Shown: in pieces, positions 6,354-8,186 of the stretch | How the letters are laid out: each line of letters starts with the position of its first letter | Position numbering within the stretch: the stretch's first letter is position 1 | From: Desulfobacterales bacterium | Lineage (GTDB): Bacteria; Desulfobacterota; Desulfobacteria; Desulfobacterales; C00003106 | Assembly (NCBI GenBank): GCA_030594505.1 | Contig: JAUVFC010000070.1 | Coordinates: forward strand, 1 to 8,186 | Length of the DNA stretch: 8,186 nucleotides | Direction of reading: 5' to 3' | Notes under the pieces: generated by a model | Databases searched by the model: none | What the model was told of the DNA's origin: nothing | What the model saw: only the letters and a program-made list of their open reading frames with translations | Program-made: the position numbers and the translations under genes

Positions 6354-6734
6354 ATGCCCCTTAAATTCGTCATACAAAAACACGATGCATCCCACCTTCA
6401 CTATGATTTTCGTCTTGAAATGGACGGTGCGGCAAAATCGTGGGCAGTGCCAAAAATCCCGCCGCAAAAACCGGGTGAAAAGCGTCTGGCCGTTCAGGTA
6501 GAAGACCACTCTGTTGAATATATGGATTTCGAAGGTATTATTGAAGAGGGATATGGGAAAGGTACTGTTGAAATCTGGGACAGGGGTACTTACGAGATGG
6601 AAAGCAAAAAAGAAGACAAGATCGTATTTCGTCTCTACGGCAAAAGGCTCAAGGGGAGATATGTACTTTTGATTCCTAAGTGGGGAACAAAAGAAGGGAA
6701 AAAAGAGTGGCTTTTGATGAGGGTTAAGGATTGA
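6354..6734 (+). CDS. Stand-alone LigD-type 3'-phosphoesterase domain protein
   Basis: This 126-residue protein consists only of the phosphoesterase (PE) module otherwise found at the N-terminus of the NHEJ ligase LigD. That domain trims 3'-phosphates and 3'-ribonucleotides from DNA ends using a metal. The signature is clear: FVIQKHDASHLHYDFRLE (5-22), DHSVEY (51-56), YGKGTVEIWDRGTY (67-80) and GRYVLL plus EWLLMR near the end. By family knowledge H10, H16, D18, R20, H52 and Y56 correspond to the metal and phosphate ligands, and all are present. The usual GxIPEGxYG loop reads GIIEEGYG (61-68), apparently one residue short and lacking the proline. No ligase or polymerase domain follows; a normal stop ends the gene. 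GAGGA (6341-6345) lies 8 nt before the ATG, inside the end of the hydrolase gene. Whether it works in end joining here is unknown. Confidence 0.87.
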   Translation: MPLKFVIQKHDASHLHYDFRLEMDGAAKSWAVPKIPPQKPGEKRLAVQVEDHSVEYMDFEGIIEEGYGKGTVEIWDRGTYEMESKKEDKIVFRLYGKRLKGRYVLLIPKWGTKEGKKEWLLMRVKD

Positions 6735-6737
6735 GGA
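6733..6737 (+). promoter_or_regulatory. Ribosome binding site deciding the pyruvate kinase start
   Basis: GAGGA overlaps the TGA stop (6732-6734) of the phosphoesterase gene and lies 5 nt before the ATG at 6743. It favours that ATG over the upstream in-frame TTG at 6731, which directly abuts its only AGGA and so has no usable spacing. The overlap suggests translational coupling. Confidence 0.7.
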
Positions 6738-6742
6738 AATCC

Positions 6743-8152
6743 ATGCGAAGAACCAAGATCATTTGTACGATCGGACCTGCCAGTGACTCCCCGTCACTGA
6801 TCGAGGACTTGATCAGGGGAGGAATGGACGTTGCGCGTCTTAACTTCTCCCATGGCACCCACAAAGAGCATGCTGAAAAGATCCGTCTTATACGAAGACT
6901 TTCATCAGACCTCGGACACCGTGTTGCCATTTTGCAGGATCTGGCCGGGCCGAAAATTCGGATCGGGGATATACCCGCCCCGGGAGTTCATCTTGATCCA
7001 GGCCGGATATTCACGCTGACCAATCGCCCTATTACAGGCTCTAAAGACGCTGTCTCTTTGACCTACCCCGAACTCCCCATGGAAGTGCGGGAAGGAGATC
7101 AAATTTTGTTGGCTGACGGCACATTGGAGATGAAAGTTCTCCACACCACGCCCACTGATATACAATGCGAGGTGGTTATCGGCGGGTGGCTGAGCTCGCG
7201 CAAGGGAATCAATATACCTTCCGGAACAATAAAGGCGCCGTCATTGACCGAAAAAGACATCCGGGATCTTCAATTCGGACTGGAGCAAGGAGTAGACATT
7301 GTAGCGCTCTCTTTTGTAAGATGCGCGGAAGATATTCTAAAGACAAAAGAGATTATAGCAAAAACCAAAGCTGACACCCCTGTAATCGCAAAGATTGAAA
7401 AACATGAGGCGCTCAAAGACCTGGATGCTATCCTCGATGTTTCTGACGGCATTATGGTAGCACGGGGCGATCTGGGGGTTGAGATCCCCCTGGAGAGGGT
7501 GCCGCAGGCTCAAAAGGAGATTATCCGCGAGGCCAATACCGTTGGGAAGCCGGTGATTACAGCCACCCAGATGCTTAGTTCCATGGTCGATTCTACTCGA
7601 CCGACCCGGGCTGAGGCCGCGGATGTGGCAAACGCTATCCTGGACGGAACAGACGCGGTAATGCTTTCAGAAGAGACCGCAACCGGCAAGTATCCGCTCA
7701 AGGCAGTGGAATATATGTCTCTTATTGCCATGGAAGCCGAAAAAAAATACCCGCATGCAAGATACCTGGAAGTAAGAGGGAAAGGATGGAGCATAACCGA
7801 ATCAGTGGCGCATGCGGCCTGCATGCTGGCGAATCATCTTAATGTTAGGGCTATTGTGGCATTTACCCAGTCAGGAACCACGGCACAGGAGATTTCCAGA
7901 TTCAGGCCCGCGCAACCCATAATCGCCCTGAGCCCGATCGAACAGACCTTGCGACGACTGGCCCTGCACTGGAACGTTATCCCCTGTCACATTGCTCCCT
8001 TATCCGATACGGACGATATGATTGAAAAAGCAGCGGAGACCGCGCTTAAAACAAAAAAGGCAGCGCCCGGAGATACAATCGTTATCACAGCGGGACTTCC
8101 TGTTCGTTCAACCGGCGCCACGAACATGATCCGGGTCAAAAAACTCCTATAG
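6743..8152 (+). CDS. pyk: Pyruvate kinase
   Basis: This 469-residue enzyme transfers phosphate from phosphoenolpyruvate to ADP, giving pyruvate and ATP in the last step of glycolysis in the cytoplasm. Family motifs run in order: RTKIICTIGPAS (3-14), ARLNFSHG (31-38, substrate arginine R32), LQDLAGPKIR (64-73), B-domain LADGTLE (123-129), IAKIEKHEAL (215-224, catalytic K217 and Mg ligand E219), VARGDLGVE (239-247, Mg ligand D243) and TATQMLSSM (273-281). Next come SEETATGKYP (309-318) and the C-terminal allosteric-type domain (about 350-469) with FTQSGTTA (374-381) and TAGLPVRSTGATN (449-461). The length is normal for bacterial enzymes of about 470 residues, and nothing is missing. It starts 8 nt after the phosphoesterase stop, so it is the third gene of the operon, driven most likely from the 5486 promoter. 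No terminator is visible before the window ends. Confidence 0.96.
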   Translation: MRRTKIICTIGPASDSPSLIEDLIRGGMDVARLNFSHGTHKEHAEKIRLIRRLSSDLGHRVAILQDLAGPKIRIGDIPAPGVHLDPGRIFTLTNRPITGSKDAVSLTYPELPMEVREGDQILLADGTLEMKVLHTTPTDIQCEVVIGGWLSSRKGINIPSGTIKAPSLTEKDIRDLQFGLEQGVDIVALSFVRCAEDILKTKEIIAKTKADTPVIAKIEKHEALKDLDAILDVSDGIMVARGDLGVEIPLERVPQAQKEIIREANTVGKPVITATQMLSSMVDSTRPTRAEAADVANAILDGTDAVMLSEETATGKYPLKAVEYMSLIAMEAEKKYPHARYLEVRGKGWSITESVAHAACMLANHLNVRAIVAFTQSGTTAQEISRFRPAQPIIALSPIEQTLRRLALHWNVIPCHIAPLSDTDDMIEKAAETALKTKKAAPGDTIVITAGLPVRSTGATNMIRVKKLL

Positions 8153-8186
8153 TGTCCATCCGGAAATGGCAGATTTTGTCTCAAGA
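8153..8186. other. Downstream flank of pyruvate kinase, nothing firmly identified
   Basis: This 34-bp tail holds CCAT-ccggaa-ATGG (8157-8170), a short imperfect dyad too weak and lacking a U-tract to call a terminator. It could be the start of a repeat element, but the window ends too soon. Confidence 0.3.

Noticed and set aside
6354..6734. Truncated full-length LigD
   Set aside because: The stop is followed directly by a well-formed pyruvate kinase start, and no ligase or polymerase remnants are seen in any frame downstream; stand-alone PE proteins are a known form.
6731..6742. TTG start 12 nt upstream for pyruvate kinase
   Set aside because: Its AGGA abuts the TTG with no spacing and it overlaps the previous gene's stop; ATG 6743 has GAGGA at good spacing and begins at the usual point of the family.
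8157..8170. Hairpin terminator after pyruvate kinase
   Set aside because: The arms are only 4 bp, there is no following T-run, and the window ends 16 nt later.

Overview
The window looks like a piece of a chromosome from a Gram-negative, probably anaerobic bacterium, most likely Desulfobacterota (the former Deltaproteobacteria). This rests on recognised family styles: a PpiD/SurA-type periplasmic foldase with a single N-terminal anchor, and a Ser/Thr kinase whose linker resembles the CHASE2-kinase proteins common in that group. It also rests on a complex-I/formate-dehydrogenase-type [2Fe-2S] N-terminus. The placement is inference. No rRNA, tRNA, CRISPR array or phage gene was seen.

Layout from left to right. 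(1) At the left edge, on the minus strand, is the first 52 codons of a [2Fe-2S] ferredoxin-domain subunit (1-158). (2) A 323-bp divergent intergenic region (159-481) carries a candidate promoter in each direction and a perfect 14-bp palindrome. (3) A PpiD/SurA-like peptidyl-prolyl isomerase lies on the plus strand (482-2386) and overlaps tail-to-tail by 4 bp with (4) a membrane-anchored Ser/Thr protein kinase on the minus strand (2383-3828). (5) A 142-bp MITE-like element with perfect 16-bp terminal inverted repeats (3881-4022) separates it from (6) a second minus-strand kinase with a C-terminal cyclic-nucleotide-binding domain (4026-5321). (7) An AT-rich divergent region (5322-5529) holds an extended -10 promoter and short direct repeats. 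(8) A compact plus-strand operon follows: a lipase-like alpha/beta hydrolase (5530-6351), a free-standing LigD-type 3'-phosphoesterase domain (6354-6734) and pyruvate kinase (6743-8152).

The two kinases are probably one transcription unit, with the cyclic-nucleotide-binding kinase first and the membrane kinase second. The MITE sits between them and begins 3 nt past the first gene's stop codon. A soluble kinase with a nucleotide-sensing domain next to a membrane kinase suggests a small signalling module; that they act in series is inference. The three plus-strand genes are spaced 2 and 8 nt apart and are almost certainly co-transcribed, although a lipase, a DNA 3'-end-healing domain and a glycolytic enzyme share no obvious pathway.

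The most unusual items are the kinase/cyclic-nucleotide-binding fusion, the MITE wedged into the kinase operon, and the stand-alone phosphoesterase domain translated in line with pyruvate kinase. No wholly unknown multi-gene system could be demonstrated from the sequence alone.
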